Assembly (NCBI GenBank): GCA_016199025.1
Contig: JACQHM010000012.1
Location: forward strand, 1-12,951
DNA length: 12,951 nt
Reading direction: 5' to 3'
From: Candidatus Methylomirabilota bacterium
Lineage (GTDB): Bacteria; Methylomirabilota; Methylomirabilia; Methylomirabilales; JACQHM01
Position 1 is the first letter of the stretch. Every line of letters starts with the position of its first letter. This document shows positions 1 through 5,241 of this stretch, in pieces. The position numbers and the translations under genes were made by a program. The notes below the pieces were generated by a model. That model was not told the origin of the DNA. It searched no databases and was given only the letters and a program-made list of their open reading frames with translations.

Positions 1-72
1 AAAGGCAAGGGGGATGCCGAATCCGAGGCAGACGACAAAACTGAGGAAGAGGAGCGAGCCGATGGCCGTCAC
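1..72 (-). CDS. dctM: TRAP transporter large permease DctM, N-terminal fragment
   Basis: Only the first 24 codons are inside the window; the gene continues beyond the left edge. It starts with GTG at 70-72, which overlaps the dctQ stop in a GTGA arrangement, so translation is probably coupled. A purine-rich AGGTGAG lies 8 bases upstream. The visible peptide begins (M)TAIGSLLFLSFVV and is entirely hydrophobic, matching the first membrane helix of the TRAP DctM family, the 12-13 helix subunit that forms the sodium-coupled transport channel. The position right after dctP and dctQ supports the call. No catalytic or substrate residues can be seen in so short a piece. The start could in principle be another codon, but the 4-base overlap and helix position make this one likely. 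Confidence 0.85.
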   Translation of the reverse strand, partial: MTAIGSLLFLSFVVCLGFGIPLAF

Positions 73-572
73 GACATCCGCTCACCTGTTGCCCAGGTCC
101 GAAGGCCTCGGAGATCGGCAAGAATCCAGCGGATGACGTTCAGCCCCATGAGGAAGGCGTTTAAGGGAACGGCGGCGTAGACGTAGGACATGCGGAGTCC
201 CATCCCGGACGAGGTCTGCGCCGCCGTGGCCTGGGTGAGCTGGATCCCCTCCACCGTCAGGATCGCAAGGAGGACGAGGACGGCCAAATGGCCGATGAGC
301 CTGAGGAAGAGCTGTCCTCCTCGGGGGAGCAGGCGGGTCATGACCTCCACGGTGATATGGGTGCCTTCGGCCACGCCGATCACGGAGCCCATCAGGGTCA
401 GCCAGACGAAGAGGTACCTCGCCAACTCCTCTGACCACACGAGGGGAAGCTGAAGGGCATACCGGTAGATGACCTGAAGGAAGGCCACGACGACCATCAG
501 GAAGAGGACGAAGGGCAACAACCGCTTCACACCGAGGTTGATCGCCTCGATGGCGCGCTCGAAGATTGGCAT
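69..572 (-). CDS. dctQ: TRAP transporter small permease DctQ
   Basis: This 167-residue protein is the small membrane subunit of a tripartite ATP-independent periplasmic transporter. It pairs with DctM in the inner membrane and helps dock the binding protein. Four hydrophobic segments are visible, near residues 20-38, 52-67, 88-110 and 128-150, the usual DctQ topology and length. The family signature between helices 1 and 2 is present: W46-SEELARYLFVWLTLMGS, followed by an H72 of the conserved ThH/vE type. The start ATG at 570-572 has a GGAGG 8 bases upstream and lies 16 bases after the dctP stop, so the two genes form one operon. The stop overlaps the dctM start by 4 bases. Substrate cannot be deduced from this subunit. 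Confidence 0.93.
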   Translation of the reverse strand: MPIFERAIEAINLGVKRLLPFVLFLMVVVAFLQVIYRYALQLPLVWSEELARYLFVWLTLMGSVIGVAEGTHITVEVMTRLLPRGGQLFLRLIGHLAVLVLLAILTVEGIQLTQATAAQTSSGMGLRMSYVYAAVPLNAFLMGLNVIRWILADLRGLRTWATGERMS

Positions 573-588
573 CCAGCAGGCCTCCAGG

Positions 589-1590
589 CTACTTCACAGC
601 AACGATACGTTGGTAGAGGTCCACGAGGTGTGGGAATTGGGGGATGATGCCGGCAACCGCCTTCCGGAACTCTTCCTTCTCGGGCTGGATGACCGTCATC
701 GCCTTGCGGAGCTCGGCGAAGGCCGCCCGCTCATCCTCGGCCAGCGCCCTTCGGGCGAAGGCCTTTGCCTCGGCGGCGGCCTCCTGGATCGCCCGCTTCT
801 GGGCAGGAGGAAGCCCCTGGTAGAAGGAATCCTTGAAGACAACGATGGCGTCCTCGGCCACCAGGTGCTCAGTCATCACCAGGTACTTCGCTACCTTGTG
901 AAAGCCTGCGCTGTAGATCAGGGTCAGAGGGTTCTCCTGGGCGTCGATGATCCCCGTCTGTAGGGCGGTGAAGACCTCCGGGAAGGCCATCGGCGTCGGG
1001 ATGGCCCCGAAGGCTTTCCACGCGGCGATGGAAATCGGATTCTCGGGCACCCGTATCTTGAGGCCCTTCAGGTCCGCCATCTTGTAAACGGGCTTCTTCA
1101 CTGTTGTGAGGTTCCTGGCCCCTCGGTCCCAGAAGGCGACGATCCTCAAGCCGGTTTTGGCGGCGATCTTGTCCGCGATCTCGGCCCCGATAGGGCCGTC
1201 CCAGACCTTGTCGGCATGCTGCCGGTCCCTGATCATGTATGGGACCAAGAAGATCTGCCCCAGGGGATCGTAAAGGTTCAGGGCCCCTGCACCGACGACG
1301 TGGATGTCCACGCTCCCGATGGTTACGCCCTCCAGGATCGCCCGATCGCCTCCCAACTGCCCTGCAGGGTACACCTCGACCTTCAGGGCGCCGCCACTCT
1401 TTTTCTCCAAGGTGTCGGCGAACAACTGGGCACTCTTCGCGAGGTAATCGGTGATTGGGAAGACATGCCCCAGCTTGAGAACCTTAGGCGGGGCCTGGGC
1501 CCCGGCCATCCCCGCGATCCCAACGGCTACAAAGGCCATCGCTACGACCACGAGCATCCTCCAACCCCTGATCCCTTTCGGAGTCATCAT
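589..1590 (-). CDS. dctP: TRAP transporter periplasmic solute-binding protein DctP
   Basis: This 333-residue extracytoplasmic solute receptor of the DctP/TRAP family captures the substrate in the periplasm and delivers it to DctQM. An N-terminal signal peptide is clear: basic start (residues 1-11), hydrophobic core 12-30 and a cleavage region near AGA-QA (29-33). The family core is intact: the GHVFP strand after the signal, GQLGGDRAILEGVTIGSVD (77-95), and DLKGLKIRVPE (173-183) whose R180 is the conserved arginine that salt-bridges a substrate carboxylate in this family. It is followed by FPEVFTALQTGIIDAQENP (203-221). I chose the ATG at 1588-1590 because GGAGGG sits 7 bases upstream and the signal peptide begins there; an adjacent ATG at 1585-1587 is equally possible. 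An upstream in-frame ATG at 1704 would add 38 poorly structured residues and lie on the candidate promoter. The ligand is probably a carboxylate, but its identity is unknown. Confidence 0.95.
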   Translation of the reverse strand: MMTPKGIRGWRMLVVVAMAFVAVGIAGMAGAQAPPKVLKLGHVFPITDYLAKSAQLFADTLEKKSGGALKVEVYPAGQLGGDRAILEGVTIGSVDIHVVGAGALNLYDPLGQIFLVPYMIRDRQHADKVWDGPIGAEIADKIAAKTGLRIVAFWDRGARNLTTVKKPVYKMADLKGLKIRVPENPISIAAWKAFGAIPTPMAFPEVFTALQTGIIDAQENPLTLIYSAGFHKVAKYLVMTEHLVAEDAIVVFKDSFYQGLPPAQKRAIQEAAAEAKAFARRALAEDERAAFAELRKAMTVIQPEKEEFRKAVAGIIPQFPHLVDLYQRIVAVK

Positions 1591-1597
1591 CGCCTCT

Positions 1598-1603
1598 CCC
1601 TCC
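1598..1603 (-). promoter_or_regulatory. Ribosome binding site deciding the dctP start
   Basis: GGAGGG on the minus strand lies 7 bases before the ATG at 1588-1590. It supports this start over the in-frame ATG at 1704, which has no comparable site and would put a non-signal stretch ahead of the export signal. Confidence 0.7.
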
Positions 1604-1677
1604 ATCAAGCCGCATGTTCGTTGAACCCTGGTGAGCCGCGTCGGAGACACCAGCCGAATGAACTTGATGGCCTTCAG

Positions 1678-1704
1678 TTTGTAAGAACGGACCTCTCGTG
1701 TCAA
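1678..1704 (-). promoter_or_regulatory. Candidate sigma-70 promoter of the dctPQM operon
   Basis: On the minus strand a perfect -35 hexamer TTGACA (1699-1704) is followed after a short 15-bp spacer by TACAAA (1678-1683), a 4/6 match to the -10 consensus. Transcription would start near 1671, giving a leader of about 80 bases before the dctP ATG. Two A-tract repeats (AGCCAAAAA on the plus strand, 1704-1712 and 1715-1723) sit directly upstream of the -35, where UP-element-like DNA would lie. The spacer is shorter than ideal, so this is a candidate only. Confidence 0.45.
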
Positions 1705-1802
1705 GCCAAAAATCAGCCAAAAAACGGACTCTTGCCTCTAAATCCTTCAAGCCATGATCGCCTCCCTGTCAACCTGCCACCCTCCGCCGTTCTCTCCTCC
1801 CA

Positions 1803-1817
1803 TGGCACATTGTTTGC
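1803..1817 (+). promoter_or_regulatory. Sigma-54 (RpoN) -24/-12 promoter
   Basis: The plus strand reads TGGCAC, five bases, then TTGC. This matches the sigma-54 core consensus TGGCAC-N5-TTGC exactly, with the invariant GG (1804-1805) and GC (1816-1817) separated by the required 10 bases. Only the next base (G at 1818) departs from the preferred A/T. Transcription would start near 1829 and run into the gene at 1945, with a leader of about 116 bases that carries two hairpins. A sigma-54 promoter implies control by an ATP-dependent enhancer-binding activator; I cannot identify its binding site. It is a single motif seen by eye, but placement and orientation are right. Confidence 0.65.
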
Positions 1818-1857
1818 GTTTTCTTTCAGAAGAGCTCCCGGGTCTTAAACGACCGGT

Positions 1858-1878
1858 GTGAAAGCCAGGCTCTTTCAC
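1858..1878 (+). promoter_or_regulatory. Inverted repeat / hairpin 1 in the leader of the regulator gene
   Basis: GTGAAAG (1858-1864) and CTTTCAC (1872-1878) form a perfect 7-bp stem around a 7-base loop. It sits downstream of the predicted sigma-54 start, so it would be in the mRNA leader, but it could equally be a dyad operator. No U-run follows, so it is not a typical terminator. Confidence 0.5.
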
Positions 1879-1893
1879 CTGTTCAGGGTTCTC

Positions 1894-1915
1894 GACCGGT
1901 CCCTTTAAACCGGTC
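1894..1915 (+). promoter_or_regulatory. Inverted repeat / hairpin 2 in the leader of the regulator gene
   Basis: GACCGGT (1894-1900) and ACCGGTC (1909-1915) form a perfect 7-bp stem with an 8-base A/T-rich loop. The same heptamer GACCGGT also occurs at 1851-1857, directly before hairpin 1, so the palindrome ACCGGT appears three times in 64 bases. This could be an operator with repeated half-sites, or a leader structure that affects translation from the ribosome binding site 18 bases downstream. Confidence 0.5.
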
Positions 1916-1944
1916 AGGGTTTGTTCTCATGGTGAGGAGACGCG

Positions 1945-2973
1945 ATGATCATTATCCTCTGCCCAACCTGTCACACCCGCTACAAGCTGACCCCCCATCC
2001 CGGGATGCAGAAAACGGTCCCGTGCCCCAACTGCCGCGGCCTCATCCCGATCCCGCTGGAAAAGGCCAAAGGTCCAAAGCCGGCGGCTCCGCCCGAGAGC
2101 GTTGATCGGACGGTGGTGACCGTCTCACCCCCGTGGGACGCCTCCATTCCCGAAGGGCTCCAAGTCTCCCTCGCAGTCCTGGAGGGGAAAGACAAAGGGG
2201 GAAAGTTTCCGCTTCCGGAGGAGGGGGCCCAGGAGAGGGAGGCCGTCCCGGCCCGGAAAAAGGTCCTGTTGCTCGGATGTTCCAAAGAATACCGCCAGGC
2301 GTTGGCCGATCGCCTTGGCAAAGCAGACCTGGAGGTGATTCCCGCGGATGACGGGAAGGCGGCTGAAGCCCTCTTCGAGCGGGGCCTCCAGCCGGATCTC
2401 CTGATCCTGAACCTCCGGCTCCTGGAGGCCGATCCCCCTTCTCTGTTACGCCACCTCAAGGATGTCGTGGCAAAGGAGGGGCCTCCCCTTGTTGCCCTGA
2501 CGGAGGCACCGACGCTCCGGGAACTTGTCCCGCAACTGAAAGGATTGGAGGTCTCGGCCCTTCACCAGCCCTGGGATCCGCCCGAAGCCATCCTGGCATC
2601 GGTCAACAGCCTTCTCTCCCCTGGCAGGACCGATCAACCGATCGCCATGGCCCAGGCCAGGCTCGATGTGCTCTATCAGATGAAGGGGGAGGTCCTCCGG
2701 GGGACCATCTTGACCCTCGGAAAGAGCGGGATGTCCATCCGAACCGACCGCCCCGGATTGCCCGGCATGGAGCTCCTCCTCCAGTTTGTCCTCCCGGGCA
2801 TCCCCCGACTGTTCCACGTGAGGAGCCGGCTCGTGCGGCTTATCGGGAGAGGAACCCCGGAAGGGCCCGGGATGGAGGTCGAGTTCCTCAGTCTGGACGA
2901 GGAAACGAGGAGCCAGCTCGCGGCCTTCCTCCTGATGGAACTCAAGAAGCGGGGCGGGGCGATCCGCCGCTAA
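1945..2973 (+). CDS. Zinc ribbon / degenerate receiver / PilZ-like regulator protein
   Basis: This 342-residue cytoplasmic protein has three parts. Residues 1-36 form an MJ0042-type zinc ribbon (C6-P-T-C9 and C27-P-N-C30). Residues 40-104 are a Pro/Lys-rich linker. Residues 105-224 resemble a response-regulator receiver fold (KKVLLLG strand, then PDLLILN and PLVALTEA strands), but the phospho-acceptor aspartate position is N156, the acidic pair is missing (GCSKE, 111-115) and the conserved Lys is replaced near Q208. Residues about 235-331 resemble a PilZ domain (LGKSGMSIRTDRPGLPGMELLLQF, later GMEVEFLSL), with the usual D/N-x-S-x-x-G changed to G-x-S-x-x-S. It therefore looks like a signalling protein that may no longer be phosphorylated or bind cyclic-di-GMP conventionally. 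The start at 1945 has GAGGAG 5 bases upstream. A sigma-54-type promoter lies before it. Target and partner are unknown. Confidence 0.85.
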   Translation: MIIILCPTCHTRYKLTPHPGMQKTVPCPNCRGLIPIPLEKAKGPKPAAPPESVDRTVVTVSPPWDASIPEGLQVSLAVLEGKDKGGKFPLPEEGAQEREAVPARKKVLLLGCSKEYRQALADRLGKADLEVIPADDGKAAEALFERGLQPDLLILNLRLLEADPPSLLRHLKDVVAKEGPPLVALTEAPTLRELVPQLKGLEVSALHQPWDPPEAILASVNSLLSPGRTDQPIAMAQARLDVLYQMKGEVLRGTILTLGKSGMSIRTDRPGLPGMELLLQFVLPGIPRLFHVRSRLVRLIGRGTPEGPGMEVEFLSLDEETRSQLAAFLLMELKKRGGAIRR

Positions 2974-2985
2974 CGGAGGGCGTTA
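2971..2985. repeat. Small palindrome joining two convergent stop codons
   Basis: TAACG (2971-2975) and CGTTA (2981-2985) are a perfect 5-bp inverted repeat around a 5-base loop. The outer triplets are the TAA stops of the plus-strand regulator gene and of minus-strand actF. Only 9 bases (2974-2982) separate the two stops, and no longer terminator is present between the genes. Confidence 0.5.
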
Positions 2986-4251
2986 CCTCTTCGTCTCAGA
3001 GAGGCCGGGAGGCCACGGGAGGACCGGGAAGGCCCGGAGGAAGGCCAGGTAGCTCAAGGCTGCGGCGGCCACAAACCCGCCGGTGATCAAAAGCTCCAGA
3101 GGGCCGATGGGCGCCGCAGGCCCCTGCCACAGGGATGGGACGATCAGCACATAGCGCTCCATCCAGAGCCCTCCTGCGATCACCAACCCCATGGGGAGGA
3201 GGGCGAAGGGGTCCTGCTTCACGCGGCGGTTCAGGAAGACGATGAAGGGGCCCAGGTAGCCTGCGATCAGGGCAACCAGGGAGAAAAAGGCCCAAGGGAA
3301 GACCCTCGTCCGGACGATCACAAACTGGGTCTCCTCCGTGATGTTGGCGTACCAGATGGTGATAAACTGGGACCAGAGCAGGCCTAGGACCAACAGATCG
3401 AAACCAAAGAGGAGCTTGCCTAAGTCGAGGAAGTGGGAGGGTGTAATCTCATTGTCCAACTTCAGGGCCCGTCGGAGCATCACGGTGACCGAGGCGATCA
3501 CCGCCAGGGCCAGATAAAAATTGTCCATGAAGAAGTACGCACCGAAGAGGGTGCTGTACCAGTAGGGATTCAGGGACATGATCAGATCGAAGCCCACGAG
3601 GCTATAGATGATGGCATAGCCGACAATGATGGCCGGGGCGAGGGCATGAAGGGCATGGCGGCACCGCGTCTCCTCCACCTCGAACCCCCGCCAGCCACGG
3701 ACGAGCCACCCGTAAAGAGGCGTTGGCTTGACAAAAGCCCGCTCGAGGGCAAGACCAGTCTGGGGACGGAGGGAATAGAAAAGGAAGAGAAGGCTCAGGA
3801 CGACCAAGAGCAACAAGCTGATCCCGTTCCTCAAGAAGAGAAACGGGGCATTCAGCCAGGCCGCCTTGTCCGGGATCGGCTCCCGCACCCAGGGGAAGAG
3901 CCAGAAACGGCCAAAGATCAGGGGAATGAATAAGAGGAAAGCGATGGGGAGGAAGAACCCCATCCCTTCGGCGATCCGCCTGATCACATGCCCCCACCGG
4001 GCCCGGCTGATATGGTAGATGGCCGCAAAGACCACCCCGCCCTGGGCCAGGCCGGCCCAGAAGACGAAGTTGACCAGGTAAATCTGCCAGGCCCGGAGAG
4101 GCTCCTCCCCAAAGATCCCGGCCAGGAAGGCCACCACCCCCAGGGCCAAGAGTGCAAAGAGGATGACCAGGGCCACCCGAGGGATCTGCCTCGGCATCTT
4201 CTGGAGGGTCTCCTCCAATTCGATCGGTTCGATTTCGATCGGTTCGATCAT
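2983..4251 (-). CDS. actF: Alternative Complex III membrane subunit ActF (NrfD/PsrC-like)
   Basis: This 422-residue integral membrane protein is one of the two NrfD-like subunits of ACIII, which oxidises quinol and is thought to move protons. About ten hydrophobic helices are visible, near residues 24-46, 56-79, 97-118, 140-161, 199-222, 236-258, 276-299, 318-340, 350-370 and 385-407. Family features include WQIYLVNFVFWAGLAQGG (55-72), PYWYSTLFGAYFF (229-241) and WMERYVLI (363-370). I place the start at the ATG of 4249-4251, which overlaps the actE stop as ATGA; a start at 4290 would run 43 bases into actE. The N-terminal tail is acidic and is built from an exact duplicated 15-bp unit. It is the last gene of the operon and is followed, tail to tail, by the regulator gene. 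Confidence 0.94.
   Translation of the reverse strand: MIEPIEIEPIELEETLQKMPRQIPRVALVILFALLALGVVAFLAGIFGEEPLRAWQIYLVNFVFWAGLAQGGVVFAAIYHISRARWGHVIRRIAEGMGFFLPIAFLLFIPLIFGRFWLFPWVREPIPDKAAWLNAPFLFLRNGISLLLLVVLSLLFLFYSLRPQTGLALERAFVKPTPLYGWLVRGWRGFEVEETRCRHALHALAPAIIVGYAIIYSLVGFDLIMSLNPYWYSTLFGAYFFMDNFYLALAVIASVTVMLRRALKLDNEITPSHFLDLGKLLFGFDLLVLGLLWSQFITIWYANITEETQFVIVRTRVFPWAFFSLVALIAGYLGPFIVFLNRRVKQDPFALLPMGLVIAGGLWMERYVLIVPSLWQGPAAPIGPLELLITGGFVAAAALSYLAFLRAFPVLPWPPGLSETKR
4219..4248 (-). repeat. Exact 15-bp tandem duplication at the actF start
   Basis: Two identical 15-bp units (4219-4233 and 4234-4248) directly follow the actF ATG. Each encodes Ile-Glu-Pro-Ile-Glu, so residues 2-11 are a perfect in-frame peptide repeat. 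A unit change would alter the tail by five residues without a frameshift. Confidence 0.9.
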
Positions 4252-4742
4252 CGCCCCTGTACGCTCCGAAGGTAATTCACGATGTCCCACCGCTCCCGTG
4301 AGGACAGGACCTCCCCGTAAGGGGGCATCAGCGCCCCCCCGTTCCGGATTGTCCCGTAGAGGAAGCCATCAGTCCGCTCCTTGAACACCGGGAGGGTCAG
4401 GTCCGGGGGGGGGATGAACTTGGTCGAAACGGGACCCATCCCCTTCGCATCGGGTCCATGGCAGAGGGCGCAATAGATCTCGAAGAGCTTCTTCCCGTTC
4501 TGGAGGGAGGCCTCCGTCGCCTTGACCGGGTTCTTGAGGCGTTGGCCCGCCTCTTCCCGGCTGATAGGCCGTTCCCAGCCGTCCCGGGGGACGGTATTGG
4601 CAGGAGGTTGCCTGGGGGCCTCCTGGGGCTTGATGGAGGGCTGGTCCTTCATGTCGCGGCTCCAGGGCCACCCATAGGCCAGGCTCACCCCGAAAAGGAG
4701 GAAGGCAGGGACCAACAGCCTGAAAAGTTTAAGCCTCCACAT
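4248..4742 (-). CDS. actE: Alternative Complex III monohaem cytochrome c subunit ActE
   Basis: This 164-residue periplasmic c-type cytochrome is a peripheral ACIII subunit likely to hand electrons to the acceptor. The single haem motif is C91-A-L-C94-H95, and the sixth ligand is probably M139 in the ALMPPYGE segment, as in class I cytochromes c. The ActE-typical DMKDQPSIKPQE stretch (30-41) and a C-terminal helix RWDIVNYLRSVQ are present. The N-terminus (1-24) is a hydrophobic export signal, but it has no lipobox cysteine, so the protein is either cleaved and soluble or held by an uncleaved helix. The ATG at 4740-4742 overlaps the end of actD by 14 bases and has an ideal AGGAGGT site 5 bases upstream, inside actD. 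Its stop overlaps the actF start as ATGA. Confidence 0.94.
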   Translation of the reverse strand: MWRLKLFRLLVPAFLLFGVSLAYGWPWSRDMKDQPSIKPQEAPRQPPANTVPRDGWERPISREEAGQRLKNPVKATEASLQNGKKLFEIYCALCHGPDAKGMGPVSTKFIPPPDLTLPVFKERTDGFLYGTIRNGGALMPPYGEVLSSRERWDIVNYLRSVQGR

Positions 4743-5241
4743 GCCGTACCTCCTCCGCCCCTGCCCCCCGGAGGAGCTGGGAGGCCGTCTCGACTTCCTC
4801 TGACGTACAGTGGACGAAGAGCCCGAAGCGGTCCGAGCAGAAGCGGGGGTCGAAGGCGAGCCCCAGGTGCAGTCGGGGAACGCGGGCGTTTGTCAGGAGG
4901 CCGAGGAGGGTCCCCAGCGCCCCGAAGAGGATCGTCAGCTCGAAGGTGATAACGATGAAGGCTGGGATCGAGACAATCGGCTTTCCCCCGGTGATCAGGG
5001 GATAGCCGATGGAGGTGTTGATGGTGAGAAAGAGCCCTGTCACCCCTCCCAGGATCCCCCCAACCAAGGTGAAGACCCTGACCGGGCTCTCCCTTCGCCC
5101 CAGGGCCTCGTCGATCTCGCGGCGGGGGATCGGCGAGAGGGCCTGAAGCTCCTCGAAGCCCCCCGCTCGAAGGTGCCTGATCGCCTCCAGGAGGTCATCC
5201 AGGTGGGCGAAGACCCCGACGACCCCGATCACGCGGCTCAT
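4729..5241 (-). CDS. actD: Alternative Complex III subunit ActD (DUF3341)
   Basis: This 170-residue membrane protein belongs to the DUF3341 family, whose role in ACIII is structural. A soluble N-terminal alpha/beta part (1-50, starting SRVIGVVGVFAHLDDLLEAI) precedes two transmembrane helices near 55-75 and 92-117, joined by the diagnostic loop SIGYPLITGGKPIVSIPAF (77-95) and followed by FE (100-101). The C-terminal part carries DPRFCSDRFGLFV (131-143). The start at 5239-5241 overlaps the actC stop as ATGA, with AGGAG 7 bases upstream. A longer frame to 5502 would lie inside actC and adds residues unlike the family. It sits in the standard A-B-C-D-E-F order. Confidence 0.95.
   Translation of the reverse strand: MSRVIGVVGVFAHLDDLLEAIRHLRAGGFEELQALSPIPRREIDEALGRRESPVRVFTLVGGILGGVTGLFLTINTSIGYPLITGGKPIVSIPAFIVITFELTILFGALGTLLGLLTNARVPRLHLGLAFDPRFCSDRFGLFVHCTSEEVETASQLLRGAGAEEVRHVEA
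4748..4754 (-). promoter_or_regulatory. Strong internal ribosome binding site of actE
   Basis: AGGAGGT on the minus strand, 5 bases before the actE ATG, is a full Shine-Dalgarno match. It lies within the actD coding sequence and fixes the overlapping actE start. Confidence 0.75.

Larger units (their letters stand above)
1591..1944. other. Divergent intergenic region between dctP and the zinc ribbon/PilZ gene
   Basis: These 354 bases separate two divergent genes. I find no credible gene here; the long frames crossing it are antisense extensions of dctP. It holds the dctP leader and candidate sigma-70 promoter on the minus strand (1678-1704). On the plus strand it holds a sigma-54-type promoter (1803-1817) and two hairpins (1858-1878 and 1894-1915), followed by a GAGGAG ribosome binding site at 1934-1939. 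A small inverted repeat GTTC-GTT-GAAC lies at 1616-1626 in the dctP leader. No terminator is needed because both genes point away. Confidence 0.7.

Noticed and set aside
1616..1626. GTTC-GTT-GAAC inverted repeat in the dctP leader as a regulator site
   Set aside because: Four-base arms are expected by chance in a few hundred bases; there is no second copy to support it.
1216..1848. 210-codon plus-strand open frame across dctP and the intergenic region
   Set aside because: It is antisense to dctP, its residues are rich in Pro/Arg/His as in shadow frames of GC-rich genes, and it has no domain I recognise.
2983..4290. Longer actF beginning at the ATG of 4290
   Set aside because: It would overlap actE by 43 bases; the ATG at 4251 gives the ATGA coupling seen at other act junctions.
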